A DNA stretch of 64,000 bases, taken from assembly GCA_027257055.1 (NCBI GenBank), contig JAPVLO010000182.1, positions 992,001-1,056,000 on the forward strand. The letters run 5' to 3'. The position numbers and the translations under genes are program-made. The notes under the pieces were generated by a model. That model was not told the origin of the DNA, made no database searches, and was given only the letters and a program-made list of their open reading frames with translations. Of this stretch, positions 30,356 to 41,875 are shown piece after piece (positions within the stretch are counted from its first letter, which is position 1; every line of letters begins with the position of its first letter). Source of the DNA: Cephalopachus bancanus. Lineage: Eukaryota; Chordata; Mammalia; Primates; Tarsiidae.

Positions 30356-31183
30356 CCTATTTCTCCACAGCTGGCAAGTGCTCCATATACTAAAAATTCA
30401 CATAGAAATGAATTTGGTATGTTGGAAAGTGATATTGGGATATCTGCCATTGTTTTATTGACACGTGTCAAAAGGACGCGTATTTTAAAAGATGCTCCTT
30501 TTCTGCCCAGGCCTTGACCTTGGGAGTTGCTGCCTTGGCTGTAGTCAAGATATCCGGCACGCAGCATCCTGAGTCAGAAAGAAAACAGCACTTTCTGAAT
30601 AATATGGCCTTTCTTTCACAAGAACAGAATTTTTATTATGCAACAAGACTAAAGATTGACATTTAAAGGCTAATAAATAAAATTGGAAGCAAAACTTTTT
30701 AGAAGTTTAAAATAGAGATAAGTTAACCTCTCAAACGTAAGACTTTCCCTCTTTTTTGGATAAAAGGGAATGAATGCTTAACTGTTCTTTTCAGCTACAG
30801 TATTAAGGCAATAAAGTATTCCTCCCTCTGACATTTAAAGTTCACTTGTAGGGTTTTTTTCTCTAAGGAAATATGTAATCTGTCACTGTTTTTTTTTTGC
30901 TAATCCCAAGAAAAACTGTTCTTTCCTAAATTATATTTTTAAAAACTTGTCATTATTATTATTGAAAGAAGAACCAAAAATCCTAGCCTATAACAAAATT
31001 AAGTTTTAAAATACATTGAGATAAAGCATTATGTGGTTTTTAGAGACATTATATGATTTGGTCACAGGTATTCCAACCATCTAAAATAGTCTAAAACTCC
31101 CATGAATGTTGTTCAAATACCTCTGTTCTTGCTGCCTTTACTGGATGAGTGATTTCTAAAACATTATTTATTCATCCTTACAG
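30356..31183. other. Unassigned, AT-rich stretch
   Basis: No recognised repeat except T-runs. It ends in a plausible splice acceptor (TTATTCATCCTTACAG) for the candidate exon that follows. Confidence 0.4.
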
Positions 31184-31252
31184 AACAACAGCCCCAGGGC
31201 CAAATTGGCAAGAATGACTTATAGGCCAAAGAATGACACTGCAATCAATAAG
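31184..31252 (+). CDS. Candidate isolated 69-base internal exon (unconfirmed)
   Basis: The segment is preceded by TTATTCATCCTTACAG, a fair acceptor, and followed by AAG/GTAAGG, a near-ideal donor. It is 69 bases long, so it preserves phase. Frame 1 is open throughout (begins NNSPRAKLAR, ends NDTAINK), while the two other frames contain stops. It lies outside recognised repeats. I do not recognise the peptide, and no partner exon is identified in the window, so it could equally be a cryptic or non-coding exon, or chance. Open-frame probability at this length is not small. Confidence 0.25.
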
Positions 31253-31600
31253 GTAAGGAGTTAGCGCCTTAGGAGGCAGACATCAAGGGGAGCAAAAACC
31301 ACTGTCTTAACTGTGAGATGTTTTGGTCCAGTCTTTTCGAATGCAGGCCCAGATAGTGCAAATAAAGATGGAGGTGGTTGCGAGGATATCAAGATCTCGT
31401 GTGACTCGGAGCTGGGAACCAGAAGGCTGCAAGGACGAGACAGACCTTCATCCACCACGCGCTCTCCCGCACGGAGTCTCCTCTCTCTGGTCTTGTTGGT
31501 GCAGCTCCATCCTCCTCCCAGGACATCGTGATTTCCCCCGACTTGTTGGGGCTGCTTCCCCATTCTCAGGTCTGCATCTGAACTTGGCGTGCCATGCCAT
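31253..31600. other. Unassigned stretch
   Basis: No recognised element. Short overlapping frames on both strands have no support. Confidence 0.35.
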
Positions 31601-31850
31601 GAGTTCAGATCCAGACTCTGCTAGTCATTTTAGCCTGATTCCCACAGAGGACTGGTTCCGGTGCTGAGTGTCCTGAGTCTAAATTTCCGAGAGGGGAATG
31701 TGACTGGTCTAGGTTCTGTTTTGATTTCCTAATCCATAGAATGGGGACAATAACTACCTCAAAGTGTTACCGATTAAATAAGATAATAACTGCCAAGTGT
31801 TTGGTACAGGAAAGTACTAAAAAAATTGCTAGTTTCCTTTGCTCTTGTAT
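31601..31850 (+). repeat. MIR SINE
   Basis: AGTTCAGATCCAGACTCTGC, GATTTCCTAATCCATAGAATGGGGACAATAAC, TACCTCAAAGTGTTACCGATTAAATAAGA and AAGTGTTTGGTACAGG match MIR. Confidence 0.85.
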
Positions 31851-32034
31851 ATGCTAGGCTGTATACTAACTCTGGAAGTATCACAACTAATAAGAGTTTT
31901 CATGACATATACAAAGTAAACCACTAACATTTGGACTGCTTAAAAAACAAGAATCCTTTATAACACAAAGAGAGGATATGAAGCAAAGAGACAGTCCTCT
32001 AAAATCTCTCTTTGTGGCACCAAATGACAATATT

Positions 32035-33345
32035 AGTAACTAACATTTGCCCAGTGCTTTACAGCACAGATGTCTCTCACTTGCCTTTTGTTCTCTTTTT
32101 ATTCTTACTACAATTCTGTGAGATTGATATATTCACTAGCTTCTTTTCACAGTTAAAAAGAAATGGTCAAGCGTTGGACTAGGCAATGAATTCATGGCCA
32201 AGTCTTTAAAAGCAAATGCAGCAAAAGCTAAAATTGACAGGTGGAACCTCATTGAACTAAAAAGTGTTTACACAGCAAAAGAAACCATCAAGAGAATAAT
32301 GACACAACCTACAGAATGTGATAATGCCATGCAACTGACAAAGGTCTGACATCCCGGATCTGCAAGTAATTCAGACAAACTGACAAGAAAATAAACAACC
32401 CCATTAGAAGGTGGGCAACGGACACGAACAGACACTTCTCAAAGGAAGACATTCAAGCAGCCAATGAACGAATGAAAAATGCTCAACTTTCCTAATCATT
32501 TGAGAAATGACAATCAAAACTATAATGAGATATCACCTAACACTGGTAAGGATGGCAATTATTGAAAAGTCAGAAAACAAAACAACAGATGTTAGCATGG
32601 CTGCAGAGAAAAGAGAACACTCCTACGCTGTTGGTGGGAATGTGAGCTAGTTCAACTTTTGTGGAAAGTGGTGTGATGTTCTCTTAAAGAACTAAAAATT
32701 GAGCCACCACATGACCCCGCATCCCCTCTCCTAGGAATATACCCAGAACAACATAAGTCGCTTTACCCAAAAGACACTTGTATGTGTATGTTCAGTGCAA
32801 CACTATTCACAATAGCAAAATCACGGAACCAACCCAGATGCCCAACAAACGTGGACTGGATAAAAAAATGTGGTGCATATACACAATGGGATACTATGCA
32901 ACCATAAATAAGAACAAAATTATGCCCTTTGCAGCAACATGGACGCAGCTGGAGACCATCGTTCTAGGCAAACTATCACAAAAACAAAAATACTGCGTGT
33001 TCTCGCTCATGAGCATGCCCTGGTCATTGGACACATGAGCACAAAGGTGAAAACAACAGATGCAGGACACTGCCAAAGGAGGGAGCGAGAAAGGGAGGAG
33101 GAAGGAGGGGCACACAACCACACACTGGTACCAGGTGTACTACCAGGGGGAGAGAGGGCTGGCTAGAAGCCCAAATCTCTGCACAGAATTTACTTATGCA
33201 GTAGATTCTCACATGTACCCCCAATACTCGAAATGTAAAATAAAATAATTGATCAAGGTTACTTGGTTTGTAATGAACAGAGGTGGGATGCAAATCCAGG
33301 CCCTTTGATTCCAAGATCTGTTACACTTCTCAGTGTACCCACCAG
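32035..33345 (+). repeat. MIR-like element split by an L1
   Basis: The left part 32,040-32,171 (GCCCAGTGCTTTACAGCACA, TACAATTCTGTGAGATTGA) and the right part 33,251-33,345 (GGTTACTTGGTTTGTAATGAAC, GGGATGCAAATCCAGGCCCT) are successive MIR segments. Confidence 0.7.
32172..33246 (+). mobile_element. 5'-truncated L1, about 1.07 kb
   Basis: ORF2 C-terminal half from CGTTGGACTAGGCAATGAAT, with GTGGAACCTCATTGAACTAAA, GACACTTCTCAAAGGAAGAC and CCTGGAGACCATCGTTCTAGG-type landmarks, then a different 3' UTR (GCACAGAATTTACTTATGCA, CCCCAATACTCGAAATG) from the other young L1s. The target-site duplication is AAATGGTCAAG and AATTGATCAAG. Stops and frameshifts break the frame. It belongs to an older family than the copies at 9.1 or 25.6 kb. 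Confidence 0.93.
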
Positions 33346-33354
33346 AAGATAATT

Positions 33355-33870
33355 AAATTCTGTATTGGCTGTCTCAGGAACAGATCATCCATTTTATTGT
33401 CTAGTTTCCCACCCCCATCTCTTCACCGCACGAGATAAAGTCCAGACACGTTAGCATGACCGTTAAAAGCGCTTTACAAGGGGTTCCGACTCCTTTTCCA
33501 GCCTTATGTAGCCTGTTGTGCAAACACATCATACTCTCCCTTACTTTTGTGGGTTTTCTCAACTTTGCCGACCCTAAGCGTAATCCTCTTCTCCGTCCTC
33601 TAGTTTCATGAAGCCACGTGAGACTCTCAAAGTCTTCTTCAACGGCTGCTCCCCTCTGGAGAGGATTCCCCTTAGTCTCACACAGTCAGAGTCATGCCTT
33701 CCCTCCTCTGGGCCTCCTTAGCAGTGGGTTCACATCGCCTCCAATCAGAGCAACTGTGGACTGTGGCGAGAACGCAAGCTTGTCCACCTTTGTCTCCCCA
33801 GTATCTGTCACGACACTGAATCTGGGGGGTGCAGCCACAAGACAGGTTCCAGACCTGCCAGATAAGGGCT
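33355..33870 (+). repeat. L2 LINE 3' region
   Basis: GAGATAAAGTCCAGACACGTTAGCATGACC, CCTTTTCCAGCCTTATGTAG, GGCCTCCTTAGCAGTGGG and TTGTCTCCCCAGTATCTGTC match L2 in order. Coding potential is lost. Confidence 0.75.
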
Positions 33871-34761
33871 TGAGCCATGGGAAACACACTGAACGTCGTC
33901 AGACTGACTTCCGATTTGAGCGAGGCTGGCCTTCGGGTGCCTGGGAAGGAGGCACTCTTTACAGGACTTGACAGCAAAGGAACAGCACTCTCTATTAAAG
34001 CAGAAGAGGGTTCAAAAGAGCACCTAGAAAACAATTTTTAAAGAAATAAAAAGCCACAGCTACCCCTAAGCCCACAAGACAGCTCAAACTGTGTAACTAG
34101 ACTTTTGCCTCTGTTTCCTACTGAAGACTTCCGTCTGGTGCTGGTGTCCTGCTTAAGCCAGCCAGGCTGACTCTTATCAGTCCCCCTCCATGGCAAGGAA
34201 GCACGGCACCGTCTGACCAAAGACTTTCACTTCCAGTGCTTTTACGGGACAAGCTTAAGTTTGCTGAAGAGGAAGGTCAAGACCGATGCTAACTCACGCC
34301 AGGGAAATGTATCTAATGGAATAGTAACTCAGAACTATAAGCTTGTGTCAGGCCTAACTATATGTTACTATCCTATACTGATCACTGCTATATTGATTCG
34401 TTATGTTGGACCTTCTTGGATAGCAATGGCTTCAGGCAAGTCTGAAGTCACTAGCACCTTTGGGTCCTGGGCATTAGTTCATTTGGGTGTCTTTCCAAAA
34501 GATGAGCTCTTGAGCCAGAAATGATTCCAACTTCCCACCCTTCACCTCGAGCCCCTACAACAGAATCTCTGCATACCTTGGTGCCGTCTCCCCTGAGGCT
34601 AGACTTCCTAGAGTTTTCCTCATGGGAACCAGGGCTTGAAAATAAATCTAAGGATGGGAGAACACGCCAATCCTTGCTCTGTTACCCAGAAGCTCCCACC
34701 TTAATGCAACACCAAGTTTAAAGTTTTTAAACTGAGTTCTGGGAGCTTCTACTGGCTCATC
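33871..34761. other. Unassigned stretch
   Basis: No recognised repeat. An 87-codon frame at 34,261-34,524 has no homology I recognise. Confidence 0.4.
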
Positions 34762-34775
34762 AAAACAGGGTGCCC

Positions 34776-35079
34776 CGCCGGGCTCGGTGGCTCAGCCTGT
34801 AAGCCTGCGCCTTAGGGAGGCTGAGGTGAGTGGATTGCCTGAGCCCGCGGGTTCGAGACCCGCCTGGGCAGCGAGACCTCATCTCTACAATAAATCAAAA
34901 AATCAGCCGGGCATGGTAGCGCGAGCCTGTAATTCCGGCTACTCGGAAGGCTGAGGCGGAAGGATCGCCGGAGCCCAGCAGTTCGAGGCTGCGGTGGCCG
35001 GGAGTGGCCATTGCACTCCAGTCTCGGTGACAGAGTGAGACTCCAACTCAAAAAAAACCAAACCAAAACAAAACAAAAA
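34776..35079 (+). mobile_element. Alu SINE (5-base-deletion subfamily)
   Basis: GCCGGGCTCGGTGGCTCAGC to CTCCAACTC and a long (AAAAC)n-like tail. Exact target-site duplication AAAACAGGGTGCCC at 34,762-34,775 and 35,080-35,093. It reads GACCCGCCTGGGCAGCGAGA. Confidence 0.97.
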
Positions 35080-35093
35080 AAAACAGGGTGCCC

Positions 35094-36796
35094 TGTATCG
35101 TTCTCTAGCCCTCATTCCTCTAACGCTGTCATTTCCAGCTAAGAAAGATTTTATTTGGTGTGCCTGTTTGCCAAAACTCGTATAAATCAGAGGGTGCACT
35201 TTGCAAGGCTTAGACTTGATTAATTTTTAGAAATTTAGTCGCTGCATGAGTGGAGCTTGAGATTAAGTGTGCAGAGATGCTTAGGAGAGGCCTCCCCACC
35301 AGCCTTCAGATTGAGATGGATGAGGAGCAATACTGGGTTTGAGCTGCCCATAATTGAAAAAGTGTGTGCCCAAAATATCATATTTATCCTGCATTTCTAC
35401 AAGAGCCATAACTCTGAGTCTTTCCGTTAGAACTTTAATAAAGGGAATGTCTTCAAAATTAAGCATCCCAGATACTTTCAGCGTTTTTTGTACTCACAGA
35501 TCAAGGTTAGGAATATCAAGGATACCAAGTATTCGGGGGAGGAGTCGGGTCAATTCCCTCAAAGGAATGGTCTCTGGGCTTCCCTGGGAAGGCAGCGTAA
35601 GTCACAGAAGAGTAGCGTTTGTGAGTAGATGGACAATAGGAGGGTAAATACGAACCACACACATCTGGTCTGTCAACCCTGGCTATATCCACAGTGACTA
35701 CTGTAGTCCTCTCCGAAGGCGTCCAGGGCACAGTCAGAGCTGCCAGGTGCCCCAGCTCTGGGGTCTCCATTCACACCATCTTCCGTGTAAACAAATGTGG
35801 CTCCTGAAGTTGTGCAACATGGTGGTTGTGATCAGCAGAAGCCAAAGGGGAAGCCAAAACACAGGTCCAAGACACAGGATCACAGGTCTTCTGGCCCACC
35901 AAAGCCCTGAAATTGGTGTGCATCTTCAGAAGGGGCCGAGGCACGGCATTCAGCAAATGCCAAGCATTTGCTCTGTGTAAAGCATTGCGTACTGGGGTGA
36001 GAAATGCCAATATGTTGGAGAGACATGCAGTGAGTATCCGAAGGGGCACATGGAGATGGGTTACAGTCTCTTCTCTGGCTGTGACTTTGCTCCTGGCCTG
36101 CAGTTTTGATGTGCCGACATCTACTCTACTGTACACTTTCCAACAGCCAATCCCAGCCCTTGCCCACGTCCCCCTCCCCTGTTTCCAACTTCTTTTGTTT
36201 TAAATGACATCATACAGACCACAAGACATAAACAGCTGTGGATTAGACCTCGGAGTCAGAATCTCTCCAGAAATTCCACTTTGTTCTTTGCTCCCTTTGG
36301 AATACTTAAATGTTGACATTTAAAAGTTCTATTAGTGTTTTGTGTGTGTGCATATATTCACGCTCATTATCTATACACAAATAATTCACAGAAGATGTTT
36401 CTGGTTAAGCACAAGTGCAGGGCTGTAAAGCCAACTTTCGTTGTGAACCATAAATTAAACCTAAGTATTAAAAAGTTGGCAAGAATCTTAATATGATATT
36501 TTATGTTCATCGCAGGTCTACTAAGTTTGAATAAAGATCATGCGTAGTAGCTAAGTAGAAGAATGCTATTTTAGAAAAGGAAAGGGATTGATTTTCCTTG
36601 TTTGTTTTTCTGGAGTTTTACTGCAGGAGACATCAATTAGCACCCTATTCTGATGACTCATTGTAGCTTGTAGAGTTGGTAACACAAAGCACTAAGGGGA
36701 AAACTAATAGACGCCTGACCCAGTGTGAGGCTCACAAAAGAGCAGTTCATGGGTATCAACACATCAACACCACCTGGAGCATCGATCGAAGTACAG
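35094..36796. other. Unassigned, repeat-poor stretch
   Basis: About 1.7 kb without a named repeat. It holds a perfect hairpin at 35,952-35,972. The area 35,980-36,060 is faintly like the ancient repeat of 47.3 kb. Frames of 96-121 codons on both strands overlap and are not supported. Confidence 0.4.
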
Positions 36797-37047
36797 CAGC
36801 CCCAGCTGCCACGAGGTCCTGAGTGAGGGGGTCTGTGGGGTGATTTTGATGTAGGTGGTCAGCAGATCACACCAAGCATCCTGTGTGCTCTGCTGGTCGA
36901 CGGTGACTGTACATGAAGGACACACGGGGGTTCGTTTGGCCCGTCTCACAAGTTATTGCCGGGCTTACCTTTTTCATAACATAAAAACAAAACAAAACAA
37001 AACAAAAGCATCCTCTCACGATGCAGCTACCTCTCCAGATACCTTCC
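36797..37047. repeat. Diverged direct duplication, copy 1
   Basis: Shares with 38,090-38,350, in the same order and strand: GAGGTCCTGAG, AGGTGGTCAGC, ACACGGGGGTTCGTTTGGCC versus ACGTGGAGGCTCGTTTGGCC, CTTATTGC-type and GCATCCTCTCACGATG versus CCATCCTCTTGCGATG. I estimate roughly 65-75 percent identity by eye. It is not a repeat I can name. Confidence 0.85.
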
Positions 37048-38089
37048 GCTTCTCAGAAACACAAGCAAGGTGTATGAGGGTGGGGATCTCTCGCAGTCTC
37101 CAGTCCTTGGCTCTGGCTGGGCTTGCGAGCGCACTGAAATTCCTACACGCCTGCTGAAAGTCACAGAGGGGACGATCCGTCGGAAGTCTGGCCACTTCCA
37201 ATCAGACCAGGTGACAGACTGACAGCATCCACGAAAGGGTGCGTTTGGCCTGAGCCCTCCAGAGGGCAGATGAGGGCCCCGCCAAGTCCACAGGTGCAGA
37301 TGCTCCTGCTTGTTGCTGGGATGCATTTTCTCCTCTGCGCGAGAAGCCACAGTCAGAAATTCCTTTCCTAGGGGCCAAGAACCCAGACACATGTGACTGA
37401 TTAGAGCGCATATCTCCTTTCTAATTCCATTGATTCTTTGAAAAGATCGAGTCCCCAAGACCAGGCTCCTCTGAGCAGTCGGGCCTCTTCCCCCACCACG
37501 ATCACTGCCCCGAGCAGAGGAAGGAGGCCGGCGGGGACTCACGTCAGCCGGGCAGCAGGATTCCCGCCTCCTCGGAGTCCGTGGGGCTCAGTCTCCAAAG
37601 CACACGCCTGCAAAGTCAGATCAACACACACCCACACACGGGCCTCTCTTTCCCTCCTTCTCTCCCGTTTCCAGGCCACAGCTGTGGCGGGGCCGCCGTT
37701 AATAATGAGAAGGCTCCTTTCCGGACCTAAAGAGTTTCCGACGGCCACATCCGAAGTGTGCCCCTTCTTTTTTGTCCCTTGTTCTTCCTGCGAATTCGTA
37801 GGAAAGTCTCTCCATGGCCGTTCTCTTAGCACAGGAAATAAGGGAAACGTTTAGGGCCCATCCTTTCACAGATCCTGGTTCTCAGAATGGGCTTTCCAGT
37901 GCAGACTTAGGAACAAGCCGGGAGGCTGATCCATGTCCCCCGCAAAACACAAAACTGAGGAAAGAGAGAAGTTGCCTGACTTGCCCGGTCGGCCCTTTAG
38001 GGTTTTCTCTGAGGTGGCCTCATGAAGTGTTTGTTAGGCCAAGTTTATGTAATCCCATGGAAGCCCCCTCGGCGTTCTCCAGGTGTAGC
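37048..38089. other. Interval between the duplicated segments
   Basis: Unassigned, moderately GC-rich, with a scatter of CpGs at 37,490-37,700 but less than an island. Long overlapping frames (171 codons minus at 37,027-37,542; 138 codons plus at 37,438-37,854) have no domain I recognise. A purine/pyrimidine-rich stretch lies at 37,640-37,670. Confidence 0.4.
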
Positions 38090-38350
38090 CAGCCCCGGCT
38101 TCCCTGAGGTCCTGAGCGAAGAGGTCTGCAGGGGGATTTTGTTTAGGTGGTCAGCGGACCACACCCAGCAACCCATGTGCTCTGTTAAAACCTGCAAGCC
38201 GATAGCGGGCGTACACAAAGAACACGTGGAGGCTCGTTTGGCCATTCTCACAGCTTATTGCTAGGCTTAAATTCTTATAAAATACAAAGGCAAATAAAAC
38301 AGAAAGCAAAACCATCCTCTTGCGATGTGCCAAACTCTCCAGGCACCTCC
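38090..38350. repeat. Diverged direct duplication, copy 2
   Basis: Partner of 36,797-37,047 at a distance of about 1.29 kb. On the minus strand both copies contain short frames starting MR-x-AKR and sharing the ending block (T/S)PSLRTS or QTSSLRTS, which simply reflects DNA homology plus a kept frame. Confidence 0.85.
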
Positions 38351-38409
38351 ACACCTCAGAACATGTCATCTTTCGTGGTCATTGTGGGTCTACTGAGTTT
38401 CAATAAGGG

Positions 38410-38640
38410 TCTCACGGTGGTTGCACAGTGTCTCAGACCTCCTGGCTCAGATCTGAAACAAATAACCCGATATCGATACCTAGTTCCAACACTGCCACCA
38501 GGTAGCTGTGTGATCCCAGATAGTCTTCTGAGAGGCTGTCTCCTTGGTCATTTCTGCATCAGTGACAACAAGAACCTTGAACTGGAATTACTAAATGCTT
38601 TCTATGACCTCCTCCAGCTCTAAAGAGATAAGAATAAAAA
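38410..38640 (+). repeat. MIR SINE
   Basis: CCTGGCTCAGATCTGAAACA, CCAACACTGCCACCAGGTAG, CTGTGTGATCCCAGATAGTC and GTCATTTCTGCATC fit the MIR core. Confidence 0.6.
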
Positions 38641-39110
38641 TCGGATTCAATGTCGGTTTTCCTTTTAAGTAAAAACTTCCACCAAGTTGCCAAAGGTCAC
38701 CATATATGTTTGTATTCTGGTCTCCATTCTACTGGCTTGGAAAACTAACCAAGCTGAATGCAAGCTCGTGGTTCACATTCATACAACAAAAACCAAAACC
38801 TCCAAAGCCAGCACTTGGGGATAAAATGATGATAAATGGAAACTAACTTTATCATCCAAAAATACCCCCTCAAACTCTAAAGAAATATTCTTAATAACTC
38901 TCCATCTGCTGAATAAATCAGAACAAGACTGGAGATTCTACTCAACATTGTTTGAGTATGGAGGACAGCCAGTAAAGTACTAGAGTTTCATGAAAACTGA
39001 TCTCAGGAGAACTGACATAAATAAGGCATGTCAAAGTTTAAAAGAGGAGAATGAAAATAAAAGGGATGGCAGAAGTGTTTTCTGTTCATTATTATCCTCA
39101 TTGTAAAGAA
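38641..39110. other. Unassigned, AT-rich stretch
   Basis: No supported feature. Confidence 0.35.
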
Positions 39111-39310
39111 CTTTTGTAGAAAGAACGCAGGTCTAGACATCAAGATGCTTGGCTTCCAATCCAGTCTACCACTGATTCCCACCCAAGTGAAATCATCGCA
39201 CCTTTCTATACAGGTTGCCTTGTTCGGTGATTGTGAGGCGCGAATAAAAAATAAAATAAAACACAGGTGCTTTGTGTTTAAAATAAGACAAAGGTGCTTT
39301 GGAAAAAAAA
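39111..39310 (+). repeat. MIR-like fragment
   Basis: AAGAACGCAGGTCTAGACATC, TGGCTTCCAATCCAGTCTACCACTGATT fit the MIR 5' half. The right border is uncertain. Confidence 0.55.
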
Positions 39311-40744
39311 TGCTTAAAGCTTAAGATGCTATGTGAACAAACTGCATGGTTAATTATGAAAAATAACAGTGACATAGTTCCTCCAAGTATGGAGCAAAAG
39401 AACGGGGTAGGCACCAGATGATTTCAGGCGCTCCCTGCAGGCTGGCTGAGCTGTTGGCACCAAGATAGAGCTCACGATTTCCAACCCGCACGGACGCTCT
39501 GAGGACCCTTACTCAGCCTGGGCGAAGCCTGAGACCTCCCATGGAGAGGTTGGGGTGGGGTGTGGGGAAGAGACCCTGGCAGGCCTCAATGACAGCGCTG
39601 CCGCACACTTGGCAGTCCAGGTTAAACTGGGCTTCCTCAATCACCCCTCCCCCAAGTCCCAGATCTTTTGGACAGAGCCCAGATTTTAAAAAGTGAGGCA
39701 GTTAGTTCTCTGGGCCCATCCCTCTCAATCTAAATACTCTGGGGGAAGTCATCACCAAGTTTTCCCGAAGTCATCACCCAGGGCAGGGTGGCCCTGGATG
39801 CCTGGGTGACGGATGGTCAGTTGGCATTTGGGGGTTGAGGGTTCAGGTTTGGGAACCTTCACCAACCTGCAGAGCTCTTGGCTTACTTCGAGAGACTCTT
39901 GGTGCCTCTGTGACATTCACCACCCGCCAAACAGTGTAATAAATGGAGTCTACGGACTGAATGACTAATCAGCTCTATAACTGGACCAAAATATCTTCTG
40001 AGGCTAAAGTAAGAACAGCTGTAATGATCATAGTACATAGCTGGAAGCTTAAACTGGGATAAGTTTGAGAATTTATAGGTATCTCTGCATGTTTACATAA
40101 GTGTGGTCAACTGCCAGGATTTCTAGCATATACCATATGGAAACTAAAAATCGTTCTTTTCTGGGGGTGGGGTGGGGGAAGGAATACACTCTTAGATATT
40201 CTCTCTGGGGAAAGAACATGAAGATACGTGGCCCAGAAATTAGAGCGTGCCATCTGAGCTACTCACAAAAATCTTTGAGAATTCCGTGCCACAAAAGATG
40301 CTGCTTTTAAAAACTTGTGCTTTCCAGCGTTCTTCTCTCCTTCATTCCTCTTTCTCTGACCCCGAGCTTCTGATGCTAACAAAGTGTGTGAGCGGCTGCG
40401 GCAGAAGCACAGCACTGTGTTCTCAGTCTTCTGGGGCTGTGAAGTAGGGCCAAGGGCGTGTCAAAGGTTGTGTTTGACTTTCTAATACTGATGCGAGGTA
40501 AAGGAGTCCCCAAAGGGAAAGAAAGGGGATCAAGCCATCCCTCGACTTGTCCATTTCCACAGACTTTAGAAAGGTTTTAAGCAAAGAGAGTTGGACGAGT
40601 TGAACAAATCGGCTATTTCAGAGAAACACAGAATTTTAGCATTAGAGGGAAACGTAAAGATTGTTTTATTTTATGGAGAAAGGACGATTCTTCAAAGGGG
40701 CAAAGTGACTTGTTCAAAATGTGTTAGTATCAGAGCCATGGCTT
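39311..40744. other. Unassigned, repeat-poor stretch
   Basis: About 1.4 kb of low-repeat DNA, GC-richer at 39,420-39,900. The phrase GTCATCACC occurs twice (39,748 and 39,770) as a small internal repeat. No exon supported. Confidence 0.4.
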
Positions 40745-40975
40745 TCACTTGAAAATGTGTGTGAAGAGGAAAGACGAGAAGAGGAGGAGAGGAGGAGGCA
40801 GAGGCGGAATGGCGCTGGCTGAGGGGGAGGGACAGAGCCAGGGAGAGAGGGACAGAGAGAGACGCACACACGCAAACAGAGACAGCGGCAGGTCGAGGGA
40901 GATTACAAACACAGAGAGATGTGAAAGAGAGACGAAAGCATTCTTGTGAGAGGGCAGAAGAAAGAGCGGTTGTTG
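40745..40975 (+). repeat. Purine-rich (GA)-type low-complexity tract
   Basis: More than 80 percent A+G over about 220 bases, with imperfect GAGGA, GAGAGA and GACAGA repeats. Such polypurine tracts can form triplex DNA. Frames across it are low-complexity and not genes. Confidence 0.8.
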
Positions 40976-41875
40976 AACAAAAATGAGAAAAATACCTTAG
41001 TATATATTTAACAGTGCCCTGCACTTCCCTTTCTTGATGTCATCTACATAAACGAGCTGATGCTCCAACTTGCCAAACGGGACACTTTAGAAGAGTTCAG
41101 ATTTCCGGGCAACCCTGAGCCTTAGTAAATAGAGCCTTGTCTACTTTGGACAGTGCAGGTTAATACAAGTGGCCGGAGGAGACCTGGAAACGACTTTCTC
41201 ATTTTCTGTTTGTTGTTGTTGTTGTTCGTTTTCGCTCTCATCCGTACCTAAATTATTCCAGGGGGATGAAACTCTCCGGTGATTCCATTGCCAGAAGGAA
41301 GCTGAGTGCCTTGAAGCATCTGGCCTGGTGCCCTCATGTTGCTACAGCTCATAGCTCATCTTTCTTTGTGCCCTGGGCAGCTGATCTGAATAGAGAGGAT
41401 GCACGAACTTCAAAGGAAGCTGGCAGGAGGGGGTTGGGGCCTCATTGCTTTAATCAAGATGGATTCAAAACCTTTGCTTATCAAACAGAAAACTGAAACC
41501 AGCAATGGAAAGCCAACTGACACCGACTAGAAAGAAAATGGCAATTGAAAAGGTGCAGGGGGTTTAATAAGATTATATGTAATGTGGTAATACTCTCCTA
41601 GCCGATGGTGATGAATTAAATTTACTTGTTGCTTCCATAAATAATATTAGCATGCGGAACAAGATAGCCTCCTATAAGACATGAGATGGGAAGTTCAGGA
41701 AAATATGCAAAAGCTCAAAAACAATGTTTCCACCTGTGTGTCACGGTAATGATCTGCCTCCCTCCCTGAGCCTGGGGGCTCCCAAGCTTCTTTGGCTGCT
41801 TTGGTAGGAGCTGCACCACAGACCACTCCCTCGCGACTGCACTCAAGTGGACATCACTCAACGATCCACTTGCCT
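40976..41875. other. Unassigned stretch with (TTG)n
   Basis: A (GTT)6-type microsatellite is at 41,207-41,226. Otherwise no recognised repeat. Confidence 0.4.

Noticed and set aside
40745..40975. Arginine/glutamate-rich frame across the purine tract
   Set aside because: Translation of a simple (GA)-rich repeat, not a protein.
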